From contig NZ_CAJXJS010000041.1 in the NCBI RefSeq assembly GCF_913055165.1, forward strand, positions 1-34,120: a DNA stretch of 34,120 nucleotides, written 5' to 3'. The notes beneath the pieces were generated by a model that was not told where the DNA came from, did no database searches, and was given only the letters and a program-made list of their open reading frames with translations. Below are positions 24,483 to 33,269 of this stretch, one piece after another (the stretch's first letter is position 1; each line of letters starts with the position of its first letter). This DNA comes from an uncultured Devosia sp. (GTDB taxonomy: Bacteria > Pseudomonadota > Alphaproteobacteria > Rhizobiales > Devosiaceae). Both the position numbers and the translations under genes were made by a program.

Positions 24483-25061
24483 ATGGCGAATGAACGCGAT
24501 TTCGAGGCGTCCGGGAAGACGCATTGGGTTTTTGGCTATGGATCGCTGATCTGGAATCCTGGCTTCTCGTTTCTCGGCGCGCAATTGGGCCTGCTGCGCG
24601 GCGCGCACCGGTCCCTCTCGATCATCTCCCATCACCATCGCGGCACGCGGGATGTGCCGGGTCTGGTCTTCGGTTTGACGCGCGGCGGCTCATGTCGGGG
24701 CATGGCTTTTGAAGTATCGGCCAGCGCCTGGACGGAGGTCCGCGCCTATCTCGATGCACGGGAACTGGTCACGGCGGTCTATCGTGATGTCTGGCGGCCG
24801 GTGACGCTGGCCGACGGGCGCAGGGTCAGCGCCCTGACCTATGTGGTCGACGAGACGCACGAACAATTTGCCGGGCCATTGAGCGTCGAGCAGCAATTGG
24901 CCATGATCCGGGCCGGGGTGGGTATTTCGGGGCGCAATGTGGACTATGTGCTCAATACGGCCGCGCATCTGACCCAGCTGGGGATCACCGATCGCGCCTT
25001 GACGCAGCTGGCCCGGCAGTTGCAGGCAGAGGATCAGCCCGGTGAGGGTCAGGCCGCCTGA
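24483..25061 (+). CDS. ChaC-like gamma-glutamylcyclotransferase (first copy)
   Basis: 192 residues. The gamma-glutamylcyclotransferase-fold motif YGSLIWNP is at 19-26, followed by HHHRGTRDVPGLVFGL and GMAFEV. The probable catalytic acid is Glu94 in YLDARELVTAVY, and LNTAAHLTQLGITD near the end is ChaC-typical. ChaC enzymes split glutathione into 5-oxoproline and Cys-Gly in the cytoplasm. The ATG has GGGAAAGTGG upstream. It belongs to the plsC-ftsEX side of a neighbourhood that I recall as conserved in rhizobia. Its 3' end overlaps the convergent small gene by 13 bases. A second, longer ChaC-like gene lies at 31027-31746. Confidence 0.88.
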   Translation: MANERDFEASGKTHWVFGYGSLIWNPGFSFLGAQLGLLRGAHRSLSIISHHHRGTRDVPGLVFGLTRGGSCRGMAFEVSASAWTEVRAYLDARELVTAVYRDVWRPVTLADGRRVSALTYVVDETHEQFAGPLSVEQQLAMIRAGVGISGRNVDYVLNTAAHLTQLGITDRALTQLARQLQAEDQPGEGQAA

Positions 25062-25387
25062 GCCACCGCTTCGGATGCCGGTGCGGCCTGTTCCAGGTCG
25101 GAAATCATCGCCAGGCGGTGTTCCGGAGCTGGCAGGCTATAGACGTCGGTCGCGCAGTCGAGCGCCAGGCGGAAGCGGGTGCGGCTCATCGGATCGGCAA
25201 CCAGGTCCTGGGTCGAGCCAACCCACAGCACATGGCTGCCCTTGGCAATCAGATAGAGGCAGGTATCTTCCATGGCAAAGTGCTCAAGGCTTTTCTGGTC
25301 GAGCGCATATTGGCGGCCCGAGCGGCCCTGCCAGCGCATCTGACCTGCCCGGCGTCCAATTGCTCTCTGTGCATTCGCTGTGAGCAT
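25049..25387 (-). CDS. Unknown small protein under an SOS-type promoter
   Basis: 112 residues from ATG 25387 (a GTG sits immediately before it; AGGGGA lies 12 bases upstream). The visible core is GQMRWQGRSGRQYALDQKSL, quoted as GQMRWQGRSGRQYAL, followed by CLYLIAKGSHVLWVGSTQDLV and SRTRFRLALDCATDVY (seen as HVLWVGSTQDLV and RFRLALDCATDVY). No known domain is recognised; it is soluble and mixed alpha/beta in appearance. Similar uncharacterised proteins exist, by recollection, in related genera. The promoter region carries a perfect alphaproteobacterial LexA box over the -10 element, so expression after DNA damage is predicted. Its 3' end overlaps chaC. Confidence 0.75.
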   Translation of the reverse strand: MLTANAQRAIGRRAGQMRWQGRSGRQYALDQKSLEHFAMEDTCLYLIAKGSHVLWVGSTQDLVADPMSRTRFRLALDCATDVYSLPAPEHRLAMISDLEQAAPASEAVAQAA

Positions 25388-25418
25388 CACGTGACCATCC
25401 CCTGCGTCCCCAGAAGAA

Positions 25419-25452
25419 GAACAAAATTAGAACAAACTTGATTGATCGTCAA
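25419..25452 (-). promoter_or_regulatory. SOS promoter with LexA box
   Basis: On the minus strand TTGACG (25452-25447) and TAATTT (25429-25424) are 17 bases apart. The alphaproteobacterial LexA consensus GTTC-N7-GTTC occurs as GTTC TAATTTT GTTC at 25433-25419, exactly over the -10 element. The start codon at 25387 is about 30 bases further downstream. An additional CTTGA/TCAAG inverted repeat (25437-25453) overlaps the -35 region. Confidence 0.85.
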
Positions 25453-25508
25453 GCTGCCTGAATTGTTCGCACTACATCTATGGTCTGGTTCGCCTTTTTG
25501 GTCAACAT

Positions 25509-26321
25509 CTAGTGTTTGGGCGCGGCGCGGAGGGCGTCTGCGCGTGCCTGCAGGCTGGCGTCGGGCGGCCTACCGATCCCCTCGTCGATGGCCTCAAGCG
25601 TCAGTCGTGTCGATTCGGCTTCAATGACATCATGCAGCCGGGCGCGGAACAATTCGGGCGCCAGACCAGGCTCAATCGGTGGAAGGAAGCGGGCCTTTGC
25701 CGTGCCGGGCCAGATCACCAGGCTGTTGCGTCCCCAGAAAAGGCCGGAATTGAGCACCACCGGCACCACGGGCACCCCAAGCTCGGTATAGAGGCGCACG
25801 ATACCCTGGCGGTACTCGGCCGGCGCCAGCACCGCCCTGCGCGTGCCTTCGGGGTAGATGACGATGCGGCAGCCGCGCGCGATGGCGTCCCTGGCCTGGC
25901 TGATCATTTCGGGAATGGCCTGCGCGCCCTTCTGCCGGTCGATCTCGATACAGTCGAGCGAATGGGCGGCCCAACCGAAGAAGGGGATGCGCATCAACTC
26001 CTTCTTGGCGATATAGGCCGGGCGCCCGGTGTGCGGAAAGATAGCGAAGATATCCCAGTCCGACTGGTGCTTGGAAGCAATGATGCAACCACCAGGCGGT
26101 ATGTTCTCGCTGCCCTCGACATCGGTGCCCATGCCGGTCAGGGCACGCAGGAATATCACGTTGGACCAGCACCAGTAGCGGGCAATGGCCCAGCCGAAGC
26201 GGGTGCGCCCGAAGAGGATGCCAATGGACCCGGCAATGATGGCGAGGATGGCCGTCTGGCCGATAAAGACCAGGTAGAACAAAATGGTGCGGATCGCCTG
26301 AATCGCGGCTCTGATCGACAT
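25509..26321 (-). CDS. plsC: 1-acyl-sn-glycerol-3-phosphate acyltransferase
   Basis: 270 residues. PlsC transfers an acyl chain to lysophosphatidic acid at the membrane, making phosphatidic acid for phospholipid synthesis. The N-terminus has a hydrophobic stretch (about 12-37). The catalytic HxxxxD motif is HQSDWD at 85-90, and YPEGTRR near 156-162 is the glycerol-phosphate-binding motif; PVVPVVLNSG follows. All motifs are intact. It is 68 bases downstream of ftsX on the same strand, so it may be co-transcribed with ftsEX; in related genomes a YdcF-like gene is often between them and is not seen here. Confidence 0.93.
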   Translation of the reverse strand: MSIRAAIQAIRTILFYLVFIGQTAILAIIAGSIGILFGRTRFGWAIARYWCWSNVIFLRALTGMGTDVEGSENIPPGGCIIASKHQSDWDIFAIFPHTGRPAYIAKKELMRIPFFGWAAHSLDCIEIDRQKGAQAIPEMISQARDAIARGCRIVIYPEGTRRAVLAPAEYRQGIVRLYTELGVPVVPVVLNSGLFWGRNSLVIWPGTAKARFLPPIEPGLAPELFRARLHDVIEAESTRLTLEAIDEGIGRPPDASLQARADALRAAPKH

Positions 26322-26389
26322 GCCTGCTTTGCCTCCCCCGGCTCCGCCCCGTCATAGCTTGATGTGGAACGCTTGGCGAGGCTGCCGGT

Positions 26390-27319
26390 TCAGGAAGCCT
26401 CGCTCAGATAGCGGCGTACCGTGGTGCGGGAGGTGATGGCGGTCAGCACGGCGATCACCGGCACCACGGCCAGGATGAAGGCCATGCCTTCCCAGCCCAG
26501 CAGGAACTGACCGAACAAAGCGCCAACCTGGGCGGTGGCCTCGCTGGGCAGCACGCTGCCAGCAGCCGTGCCAATGAGCAGGAAGAACAGGATCGCCAGC
26601 AGCGCTCCCAGAAATCCGCCCTGCAGGCCAATGGAGAGAAACCGCCCCTGGAATTCGCCAGCAATGAACTTGTTGGAGGCGCCGATGAAATGCAGCACAT
26701 CGACGATTTCGCGGTTTGTCGCCATGGCGCCACGGGTGGCAAAGATAATGGCCAGAACCGTGGCGACGCCGATGAGGCCCAGCACCAGAAGTCCCGAGAG
26801 CACGACCGTTCCGGCCATGGTGTTGAGCTGTTGCCGCCAGGCAGCGTGGGTGTCGAGGCTGGCGCCCTTGATGGCCGACAAATTGCGCTGCAATTGCTCG
26901 ATATCGGCCTCTGCGGGATCGGACAATTGAACAACCACCAGGCGGGGGATGGCAATGGCGGAAAGGTCAAGGCCGGCCCCGAGCCAGGGTTCGAGCAGGG
27001 CCTGGCTTTCCTCGATGGTCAGGGCTCGCGCATTGGCGACGCCCGGCGTTGATTGGGCGAGCGATACGGCAGTCCGCAGATTGGAGTCCATCACCTCGCC
27101 CTCCATGGGGCGAATCTGGATGGTCAGTTCCCGCCCCACATCAGCCGACCAGGCAATGGCCGATTTCTGCACCAGAATTACCCCGCCCAGCGTTACCGCC
27201 GAGAGGAAGGCCATGATGGTCACGAGCAGAAGCAGTGTCCGTCCAGCCACGCTCTTTTCCGGCACGATGGGGGCGCCACCGCCGCGCCGGGGCACCAGGG
27301 TGAGCAATTGCCTAATCAT
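26390..27319 (-). CDS. ftsX: Cell-division ABC transporter-like permease FtsX
   Basis: 309 residues. FtsX with FtsE forms a membrane complex at the septum that activates peptidoglycan hydrolases instead of moving a substrate. Four membrane segments are seen (about 28-50, 170-195, 230-255 and 275-298), with a periplasmic domain between the first two and the conserved REIVDVLHFIGASNKFIAGEF (quoted as VLHFIGASNKFIAGEF) before the third, which contacts FtsE. The basic N-terminus MIRQLLTLVPRRGG is short. Its ATG overlaps the end of ftsE by 8 bases, as in most ftsEX operons. Confidence 0.93.
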   Translation of the reverse strand: MIRQLLTLVPRRGGGAPIVPEKSVAGRTLLLLVTIMAFLSAVTLGGVILVQKSAIAWSADVGRELTIQIRPMEGEVMDSNLRTAVSLAQSTPGVANARALTIEESQALLEPWLGAGLDLSAIAIPRLVVVQLSDPAEADIEQLQRNLSAIKGASLDTHAAWRQQLNTMAGTVVLSGLLVLGLIGVATVLAIIFATRGAMATNREIVDVLHFIGASNKFIAGEFQGRFLSIGLQGGFLGALLAILFFLLIGTAAGSVLPSEATAQVGALFGQFLLGWEGMAFILAVVPVIAVLTAITSRTTVRRYLSEAS

Positions 27320-27974
27320 GGATGGTCAGCTCCCCCTTGTTCAGCACCATTCGGGGATAGGCAAAGCGGTCGAGGAGCGGCAATTCATGTGTGGCCAGGA
27401 TAATCGTCATTCCAAGCGTGCGATTGAGTTCGGCAAACAGGTGTACCAACCGGCTTGAAAGATCCGGGTCCACATTGCCGGTGGGCTCGTCGGCCAGCAG
27501 CACCTTGGGCCGGGCGATGACGGCGCGGGCAATGGCGGCGCGCTGTTTCTCACCCCCCGAGAGCAGGGTTGGCAGGGCGTGCATGCGCTCACCCAGCCCG
27601 ACCCATTCGAGCAGCTCAATGACATTGGGCCGGTATTCGCTCTCCGGCTGGCCCAGCACGCGCAGCGGCAGGGCGACATTTTCGAAGGTGGTCAGATGGT
27701 CGAGCAGGCGGAATTCCTGGAAGACAATGCCGATATGGCGTCGCATCTGCAGGAGACTGTCCTGATCGAGATTGCCCACATCCTCGCCGAACATGGTCAC
27801 CTTGCCCCGGCTGGGCTTGGTCGACAGCAGCAGCAAGCGCAACAGGCTGGTCTTGCCGGCGCCGGAGGGGCCGGTCAGGAAGTGGAACGAGCCAGGCTCG
27901 ATGGAAAAGGTCAGGTCTTTGAGTATTTCGGGACCATTGCCGTAGCGCAGGCCCACATCGGAAAACTCGATCAA
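27312..27974 (-). CDS. ftsE: Cell-division ATP-binding protein FtsE
   Basis: 220 residues if started at TTG 27974; E. coli FtsE has 222. The TTG gives the family-typical opening (M)IEFSDVGLRYGNGPEIL and has GGGAG 9 bases upstream. The frame can be extended to 28100, but those residues are unlike FtsE. Motifs: Walker A GPSGAGKT at 35-42, Q-loop Gln87 (VFQEFRLL), signature LSGGE at 139-143, Walker B with DEPTGN at 163-168, and ATHE switch His. With FtsX it couples ATP hydrolysis to septal wall cleavage. It is divergent from the zinc-ribbon gene. Confidence 0.94.
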   Translation of the reverse strand: MIEFSDVGLRYGNGPEILKDLTFSIEPGSFHFLTGPSGAGKTSLLRLLLLSTKPSRGKVTMFGEDVGNLDQDSLLQMRRHIGIVFQEFRLLDHLTTFENVALPLRVLGQPESEYRPNVIELLEWVGLGERMHALPTLLSGGEKQRAAIARAVIARPKVLLADEPTGNVDPDLSSRLVHLFAELNRTLGMTIILATHELPLLDRFAYPRMVLNKGELTIHD

Positions 27975-28185
27975 GAACGGGTGCTCCCAGCTCGTCCGGT
28001 TGAAATCGGCGGCACAAAAGCGAATCAGCTTTGCGCCATCATAGCAGCGCGGGCCTTCGCCCGCGGCATGGCCGAGCCATTGGCCGGGGGAAAGCGGCAC
28101 AAATTTGGTGCTTGGCCGGTTTGAGGAGTCTTAACCCGGCGGGGATAGGGTCGGCAGACCATTCCGGGAGCCCGCGCGCCGTCTG

Positions 28186-29181
28186 ATGATCATCACCTGC
28201 CCGCATTGTCAGACCAAGTATCAGGTGACCTACGAGGCGATCGGCTCGGCAGGGCGCAAGGTACAGTGCGCGCATTGTCATCAGGCCTGGACACAGGACG
28301 CGGTTATCGCGACACAATCCGAGAGCAAGTCCAAGGGCGGTGTCACGACGGAAGATGACAAGCTGTTCGAGGCCATTGCCGAGGATGCGCTGGACGAGGC
28401 GATGCGGGCCGAAGAGGGCGCGGTATCGACTGCACGAGGCCGGGTTGCCACCGCTCCAGAGGCGCCTCTGGCGCCCCCAGGAGTTGATGCGGCTGCGCTC
28501 AAGAAGCGGCAGGCTGAATTCTCCCGTCGTCAACATGCAATCGTCTCTCGACTGCCCATGGCCCGTCTGCGCCGCGCCGCACGCATCTCGGGCGTGCTGA
28601 TCCTGGCAAGCCTCTTGGGCAGCGGTTATTACTGGCGTGTCCCGATCGTTGAGCGCTATCCGGACCTTGCGGGCCTCTATGAGGCGGTTGGTCTGGGCGT
28701 CAATGTAGTGGGGCTCGAGTTTGACGGTCTGGAGACACTCAAAAGCCTGTCTGGCGGCAATGATGTGCTGACAGTTTCTGCGCAGATCATCGGACGGTCA
28801 CCCCGGCCGGTGCCGGTGCCGCCGGTGGTGGTCAGCCTGCTCGATGCCAGTGGGCATGCGGTCTATGAATGGAGCGTCGCCCCGCGGGTGCGTGACCTGA
28901 TGACGGGGGAACGGGCCACGTTCGACACACGCCTGTCACTGCCCCCCAGCGAGGCAGAGCGGGTAAAGCTGAGTTTCGCCAATCGCGGCGCAACGCCCGA
29001 GCGCGGGGCTGCGCCGGGTTCTGGTGCACCGACACATGCGGCGCCTGTCCCCCAGGCAGGCGCGCCCGTTGAACATACCACGCCAGCGGCTCCGACTCAC
29101 CCGCCAACGGGGGATCATGCCCCGGCCGCGTCGGATCACACTCCCGCTGCAGAGCCGCCACCGGCCGCGGCGCACCACTAG
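28186..29181 (+). CDS. MJ0042-type zinc-ribbon membrane protein
   Basis: 331 residues. The N-terminal MJ0042 zinc ribbon (MIITCPHCQTKYQV, ligands C5, C8, C28, C31) is followed by an acidic, Ala-rich linker, one membrane helix (about 134-150) and an outer domain (about 150-265) of the kind found in DUF3426-like proteins, with VLTVSAQIIGRSPRPVPVP (seen as VSAQIIGRS). The last 60 residues are low-complexity (Ala, Pro, His). The role is unknown; the position opposite ftsE is one I recall as common in rhizobia and suggests an envelope or division link. The nearest GGAG is 15 bases before the ATG, so translation initiation is not well marked. Confidence 0.8.
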   Translation: MIITCPHCQTKYQVTYEAIGSAGRKVQCAHCHQAWTQDAVIATQSESKSKGGVTTEDDKLFEAIAEDALDEAMRAEEGAVSTARGRVATAPEAPLAPPGVDAAALKKRQAEFSRRQHAIVSRLPMARLRRAARISGVLILASLLGSGYYWRVPIVERYPDLAGLYEAVGLGVNVVGLEFDGLETLKSLSGGNDVLTVSAQIIGRSPRPVPVPPVVVSLLDASGHAVYEWSVAPRVRDLMTGERATFDTRLSLPPSEAERVKLSFANRGATPERGAAPGSGAPTHAAPVPQAGAPVEHTTPAAPTHPPTGDHAPAASDHTPAAEPPPAAAHH

Positions 29182-29292
29182 GATCGGGAACGTCTGTGGA
29201 AAACCAATCATTGCTTTCCATGTCAGCTTATTGCGCCTGTGAGGCGGCGCGGCAGGCCTTCCTGTCTGCAACTATCGCTTAGGAGAAAGTCC

Positions 29293-29703
29293 ATGGCCCG
29301 AATTCTGGTTGCCGAAGACGATCCGTCAGTCCGCGCCTTTGTCGTCAGCGCCCTGACCATGAAGGGTCACGAGGTGGTGGCGGAAGATGATGGTGGTCTT
29401 GCGGCAGAAACCATGGATGCCGAAGCCGGGCGCTTCGACCTGCTGCTGACCGATATCAAGATGCCGGTGATGGATGGCATTGCTTTGGCCTTGCAGGTTG
29501 GGGCGGCTTATCCGGACGTAACCATTCTGATGATGACGGGGTTTGCAGACCAGCGCGAACGCGCCCATGGGCTGGAGGCGCTGATTTATGACGTCATCGC
29601 CAAGCCGTTCACGCTGGCCGACCTTCTGGCCAAAGTGGACGACGCGCTGGCCGGGAAACCGGTCGAAGTGGTTTCGCTGGCGCGGCAATCGCAGATCCCA
29701 TAG
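29293..29703 (+). CDS. Single-domain response regulator (CpdR-like)
   Basis: 136 residues from ATG 29293, with AGGAGA 7 bases upstream; the frame could extend to 29239 without support. It is a stand-alone receiver: acidic pocket EDD at 8-10, phospho-acceptor Asp54 in LLTDIKMPVMDG, Thr82 in MMTGFAD and Lys104 in IAKPFT. No output domain follows. The sequence style matches CpdR, which in Caulobacter and Sinorhizobium delivers substrates to ClpXP at the cell pole under CckA-ChpT control. Several CpdR paralogues occur in this order, so I leave the symbol out. It ends 3 bases from the convergent lysA. Confidence 0.85.
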   Translation: MARILVAEDDPSVRAFVVSALTMKGHEVVAEDDGGLAAETMDAEAGRFDLLLTDIKMPVMDGIALALQVGAAYPDVTILMMTGFADQRERAHGLEALIYDVIAKPFTLADLLAKVDDALAGKPVEVVSLARQSQIP

Positions 29704-29706
29704 CGC

Positions 29707-30966
29707 TCACACCCAGTCCGGAACGCTGTCCAGGGCAATCAACTCGTCGAGTGATCTGCGCGGGCGGATGACGTGCCAGCGGGTACCATCGACCAGCACC
29801 TCGGGGATGAGCGGCCGGGAGTTGTAGGTCGAGGCCATTACGGCGCCATAGGCGCCGGCGCTCATCACCGCCAATAGATCGCCTTCCTCGACGCCGGGAA
29901 TGGTGCGGCCCCTGGCCAGGTAGTCGCCCGTCTCACAGACCGGGCCGACAATATCGCCAGTGATCGGGGGCAGGTTGGAAGGGTTCACGGGCTGGATATC
30001 GTGGTGCGCCTCGTAGAGCGTGGGACGCAGCAGGTCGTTCATGGCTGCATCGACGATGACAAAGTCCTTGTCGCCCTTCTTCACATATTCGACCCGCGTA
30101 ACAAGGATACCGGCATTGCCCACCAGCAGGCGCCCGGGCTCGATCACCAAGGAACAGCCCAATTGCCCGACCTTGTCCCGGACGACCGCGGCATAGGCCT
30201 CGGGATGCGGCGGAGCCTCCTGGTCGTGATTATAGGGAATGCCCAGCCCACCGCCGACATCGATGTGCTCGATGTGATGCCCGTCGGCTCGCAGGTCGGC
30301 CACCAGTTCGGCCATCAGGCCGAAGGCATTGCCGAAGGGCTCGAGATCGGTGATCTGGCTGCCGATATGCATGTCCACGCCGACCGCCCGGATATTGGGC
30401 AGTGCGGCGATGCGCTGATAGACCTCGCGGGCGCGCTTGTAGGAAATGCCGAACTTGTTCTCGGACTTGCCGGTCGAGATCTTGGCATGGGTGCGCGCGT
30501 CGACATCGGGGTTGATGCGTACCGAAACCTTGGCGGTCAGCTCCATATCGGCGGCGACCATGGATAGCCGTTCCAGTTCGGGTTCGCTTTCGACATTGAA
30601 GCACTTGATGCCGACCTCAAGGCCGCGGCGCATTTCCGCGACCGTCTTGGCGACGCCGGAGAAAACGATCTTGTCCGGGGCGATGCCCGCGGCCAGGACG
30701 CGTTCCAGTTCCCCCAGCGACACCACGTCGGCGCCGCAACCTTCCGAGGCCATCAGCTTGAGCACAGCCTGGTTGGAATTGGCCTTCATGGCATAGGCGA
30801 TCAGCGTCGGGATACCCTCGAAGGCTTCACGGACCACACGAACGTGGCGGCGCAGGGTGGCGCTGGAATAGACGTAGAAGGGCGTGCCGACCTTGTCCGC
30901 CAGATCGTTGATGTTGACGTCTTCGGCGAAAAGCACGCCATCACGCGAATTGAAGTGGTGGACCAT
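29707..30966 (-). CDS. lysA: Diaminopimelate decarboxylase
   Basis: 419 residues, typical. It makes lysine from meso-diaminopimelate with PLP. The PLP lysine is Lys61 in AYAMKANSN; further landmarks are GCGADVVSLGEL, KFGISY, HIGSQI, the phosphate-binding VGGGLGI, EPGRLLVGNAG and GPVCETGDYLARGR (with the decarboxylase Cys). All are in frame. It is the last gene of the argH, ChaC-like, lysA minus-strand group, 60 bases downstream of the ChaC-like gene. It converges with the CpdR-like gene with no room for a separate terminator. Confidence 0.96.
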   Translation of the reverse strand: MVHHFNSRDGVLFAEDVNINDLADKVGTPFYVYSSATLRRHVRVVREAFEGIPTLIAYAMKANSNQAVLKLMASEGCGADVVSLGELERVLAAGIAPDKIVFSGVAKTVAEMRRGLEVGIKCFNVESEPELERLSMVAADMELTAKVSVRINPDVDARTHAKISTGKSENKFGISYKRAREVYQRIAALPNIRAVGVDMHIGSQITDLEPFGNAFGLMAELVADLRADGHHIEHIDVGGGLGIPYNHDQEAPPHPEAYAAVVRDKVGQLGCSLVIEPGRLLVGNAGILVTRVEYVKKGDKDFVIVDAAMNDLLRPTLYEAHHDIQPVNPSNLPPITGDIVGPVCETGDYLARGRTIPGVEEGDLLAVMSAGAYGAVMASTYNSRPLIPEVLVDGTRWHVIRPRRSLDELIALDSVPDWV

Positions 30967-31026
30967 TGTTGCCCCGCTGGTTGCGGCCCTTCCCTAAACT
31001 GGACGCGCGCAAAACAAAAGCCAGTC

Positions 31027-31746
31027 TTATCGATCCGCCTCATAAGCGGCTTCGATGCGTTCGGCGACCAGATGCTGCAGGCGCCAAAGATGGGGATCGT
31101 GGATGCCCATCTGCTCGAGATGATCGACCGTGGCATGCAGATATTCGGCCATGGAGCCACGCGTGCCGGTGGCACGGGCCAGCACGTCGGCGATTTGGTC
31201 GTCGGAAAGTCCGGAAACATAGCGGCCCGAATTGCGGTCGATGCAGAAGGTCAGCGCCCGCACAATGCGTTCGCCGGCGCGCACCCGAACCCAACGGGGC
31301 GGGAAGGCGGTGGGCATCCAACCCATTTCGCGTTCGAACAGCTTGATGAGGCATTCGTCCCGCCGATCAGGCGGCAGGCGATAGAGGGCGCCCTTGCAGG
31401 CGCCGCCACGATCGAGCGCCAGCATCAGGCCGGGATTGTCCTCGCTGCCGCGGAAGCGGGTGTTCCAGCCCAGGCAAAAGGCACGGTGCCAGCCATGCAG
31501 CAGGCCGGTGCGCATCTCGACATAGTCGCAGGCCGGCTTCCAGATCAGCGAGCCATAGGCGAAGACCCAGGTCTCGTCATGATGGTCAGGGCCATCGAAC
31601 AGGGTCTCAATGGTGGCCGCGTGGTCCGCGAGCGTGGCTTCGCGCATGCCGTCCGGTGGCGGGGGCAGGGCCTCGACGGTTTCGGCCGGCTGGAGGTAGG
31701 CGACATGGCGCGCGGTGAGGCGCATCTGCCGCGGTGTCGTAGACAT
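31027..31746 (-). CDS. ChaC-like gamma-glutamylcyclotransferase (second copy)
   Basis: 239 residues from ATG 31746 (a TTG at 31758 is possible). The N-terminal 60 residues have no counterpart in the first copy. The fold motif YGSLIWKP starts at 64, followed by RAFCLGWNTRFRGSEDNPGLMLALD (seen as RFRGSEDNPGL), GGACKGALYRL, the probable catalytic Glu140 in FEREMGW, and TRGSMAEYLHATVDHLEQMGI. It is closer to the classic ChaC pattern than the copy at 24483-25061. The likely reaction is glutathione to 5-oxoproline plus Cys-Gly. It lies 50 bases after argH and 60 before lysA on the same strand, where relatives usually have a tiny lipoprotein gene. Confidence 0.9.
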   Translation of the reverse strand: MSTTPRQMRLTARHVAYLQPAETVEALPPPPDGMREATLADHAATIETLFDGPDHHDETWVFAYGSLIWKPACDYVEMRTGLLHGWHRAFCLGWNTRFRGSEDNPGLMLALDRGGACKGALYRLPPDRRDECLIKLFEREMGWMPTAFPPRWVRVRAGERIVRALTFCIDRNSGRYVSGLSDDQIADVLARATGTRGSMAEYLHATVDHLEQMGIHDPHLWRLQHLVAERIEAAYEADR

Positions 31747-31796
31747 TCTGGCGTCCAAATCACTTCTGGCGCCACAAGGCTATTGCGGCGGCAGGA

Positions 31797-33269
31797 TTAA
31801 TCAATACCGCCGTCGCCATGGCCGCCATGCTTTTTCGTCTTGAGCGGACGCGGCTCATGGGTTTGGCCCGTCAGCGCGGTCTTCCAGCGGGCGGCCTGTG
31901 CCAGCACATTGGCTGGTGCCGTGCCGCCATAGGAAGCGCGCGCGGCGACAGAGGCTTCGACGGTGAGCACCTTATGGATGCGGCTGTCGATGCGATGATC
32001 GATCAGCTTGAAATCCTCGATGGTCAGACCTTCAAGGCCGCAGCCCTTCTGTTCGGCCATGGAAACGATCTGGCCGGTGATGTGATGGGCATCGCGGAAC
32101 GGGATGTTGAGCTCGCGCACCAGCCAGTCGGCAACATCGGTCGCGGTGGAGAAGCCGGCCGAGGCCGAAGCATGCATGCGCTCGCGCACTGGCTGCATGT
32201 CCGAAACCATGCCGGTCATGGCGGCCAGCGAGAGCGAGAGGGCGTCGAGCGCGTCGAAGGCGACTTCCTTGTCCTCCTGCATATCCTTGGAATAGGCGAG
32301 CGGCAGGCCCTTCATCACCACGAGCAGCGAATTGAGGGCGCCAAGGATGCGCCCGATTTTGGCGCGCACCAGTTCGGCAGCGTCCGGATTGCGCTTTTGC
32401 GGCATGATCGAGGAGCCGGTGGTGAACTTGTCAGAGAGCTTAATGAAGCCGAACTGGGCCGAAGACCAGATCACCATTTCCTCGGCAAAGCGGCTCAAAT
32501 GCATGGCGCAGATGGACGCTGCCGCGAGCGTTTCGAGGATGAAATCGCGATCCGAGACGGCGTCGAGCGAATTGGCGGTGGGGCGGTCGAAACCCAGCGC
32601 CTGTGCCGTCATGTCGCGATCGATCGGATAGGGGGTGCCGGCGAGAGCCGCCGAACCCAGCGGGTTTTCATTAAGGCGGGTGCGGGCATCGACCAACCGC
32701 CCGGCATCGCGGCCGAGCATTTCGACATAGGCGAGCAGATGATGGCCAAAGGTCACGGGCTGGGCGTTCTGGAGATGGGTAAAGCCGGGCAGGATGGTTT
32801 CGGCTTCCTCTTCCGCACGGGTCACCAACGCCACCTGCAGGCCTTTGATCTGGCCGACCAGAGTGTCAATGGTATCGCGGACATAGAGGCGGAAATCGGT
32901 GGCGACCTGGTCATTGCGGGAGCGGGCGGTGTGCAGGCGTCCCGCGGCGTCGCCGATCTTCTCGCGCAAACGGCTTTCGACATTCATATGGATGTCTTCG
33001 AGCGCCCGCGAGAATTTGAACTGGCCGCTCTCGATTTCGGCGAGAACCTCATCTAGACCGGCGAGGATGGCATCGCGGTCGGCCTGCGTCAGAATGCCCG
33101 TTGCGGCAAGCATTGTGGCGTGGGCCTTTGATCCGGCAATATCCTGGCGGAAGAGGCGCTGGTCAAAGCCGATGGAGGCATTGATCTCCTCCATGATGGC
33201 ATCGGGCGCCTCGGCAAAGCGGCCGCCCCACATCTTGTTGCTCAGAGCCTTGTCCGACGGAGACACCAT
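31797..33269 (-). CDS. argH: Argininosuccinate lyase
   Basis: 490 residues from ATG 33269; the true start may be a few codons later (GTG 33266 or ATG at MWGGRF), and the longer upstream frame is an artefact of the opposite gene. It cleaves argininosuccinate to arginine and fumarate, the last step of arginine synthesis. Landmarks: [21 protein letters not shown], the superfamily signature [13 protein letters not shown] and KDMQEDKE. A 20-residue basic, His- and Gly-rich tail extends beyond the usual end. Its ATG overlaps the ATG of tlpA on the other strand by two bases. Confidence 0.95.
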   Translation of the reverse strand: MVSPSDKALSNKMWGGRFAEAPDAIMEEINASIGFDQRLFRQDIAGSKAHATMLAATGILTQADRDAILAGLDEVLAEIESGQFKFSRALEDIHMNVESRLREKIGDAAGRLHTARSRNDQVATDFRLYVRDTIDTLVGQIKGLQVALVTRAEEEAETILPGFTHLQNAQPVTFGHHLLAYVEMLGRDAGRLVDARTRLNENPLGSAALAGTPYPIDRDMTAQALGFDRPTANSLDAVSDRDFILETLAAASICAMHLSRFAEEMVIWSSAQFGFIKLSDKFTTGSSIMPQKRNPDAAELVRAKIGRILGALNSLLVVMKGLPLAYSKDMQEDKEVAFDALDALSLSLAAMTGMVSDMQPVRERMHASASAGFSTATDVADWLVRELNIPFRDAHHITGQIVSMAEQKGCGLEGLTIEDFKLIDHRIDSRIHKVLTVEASVAARASYGGTAPANVLAQAARWKTALTGQTHEPRPLKTKKHGGHGDGGID

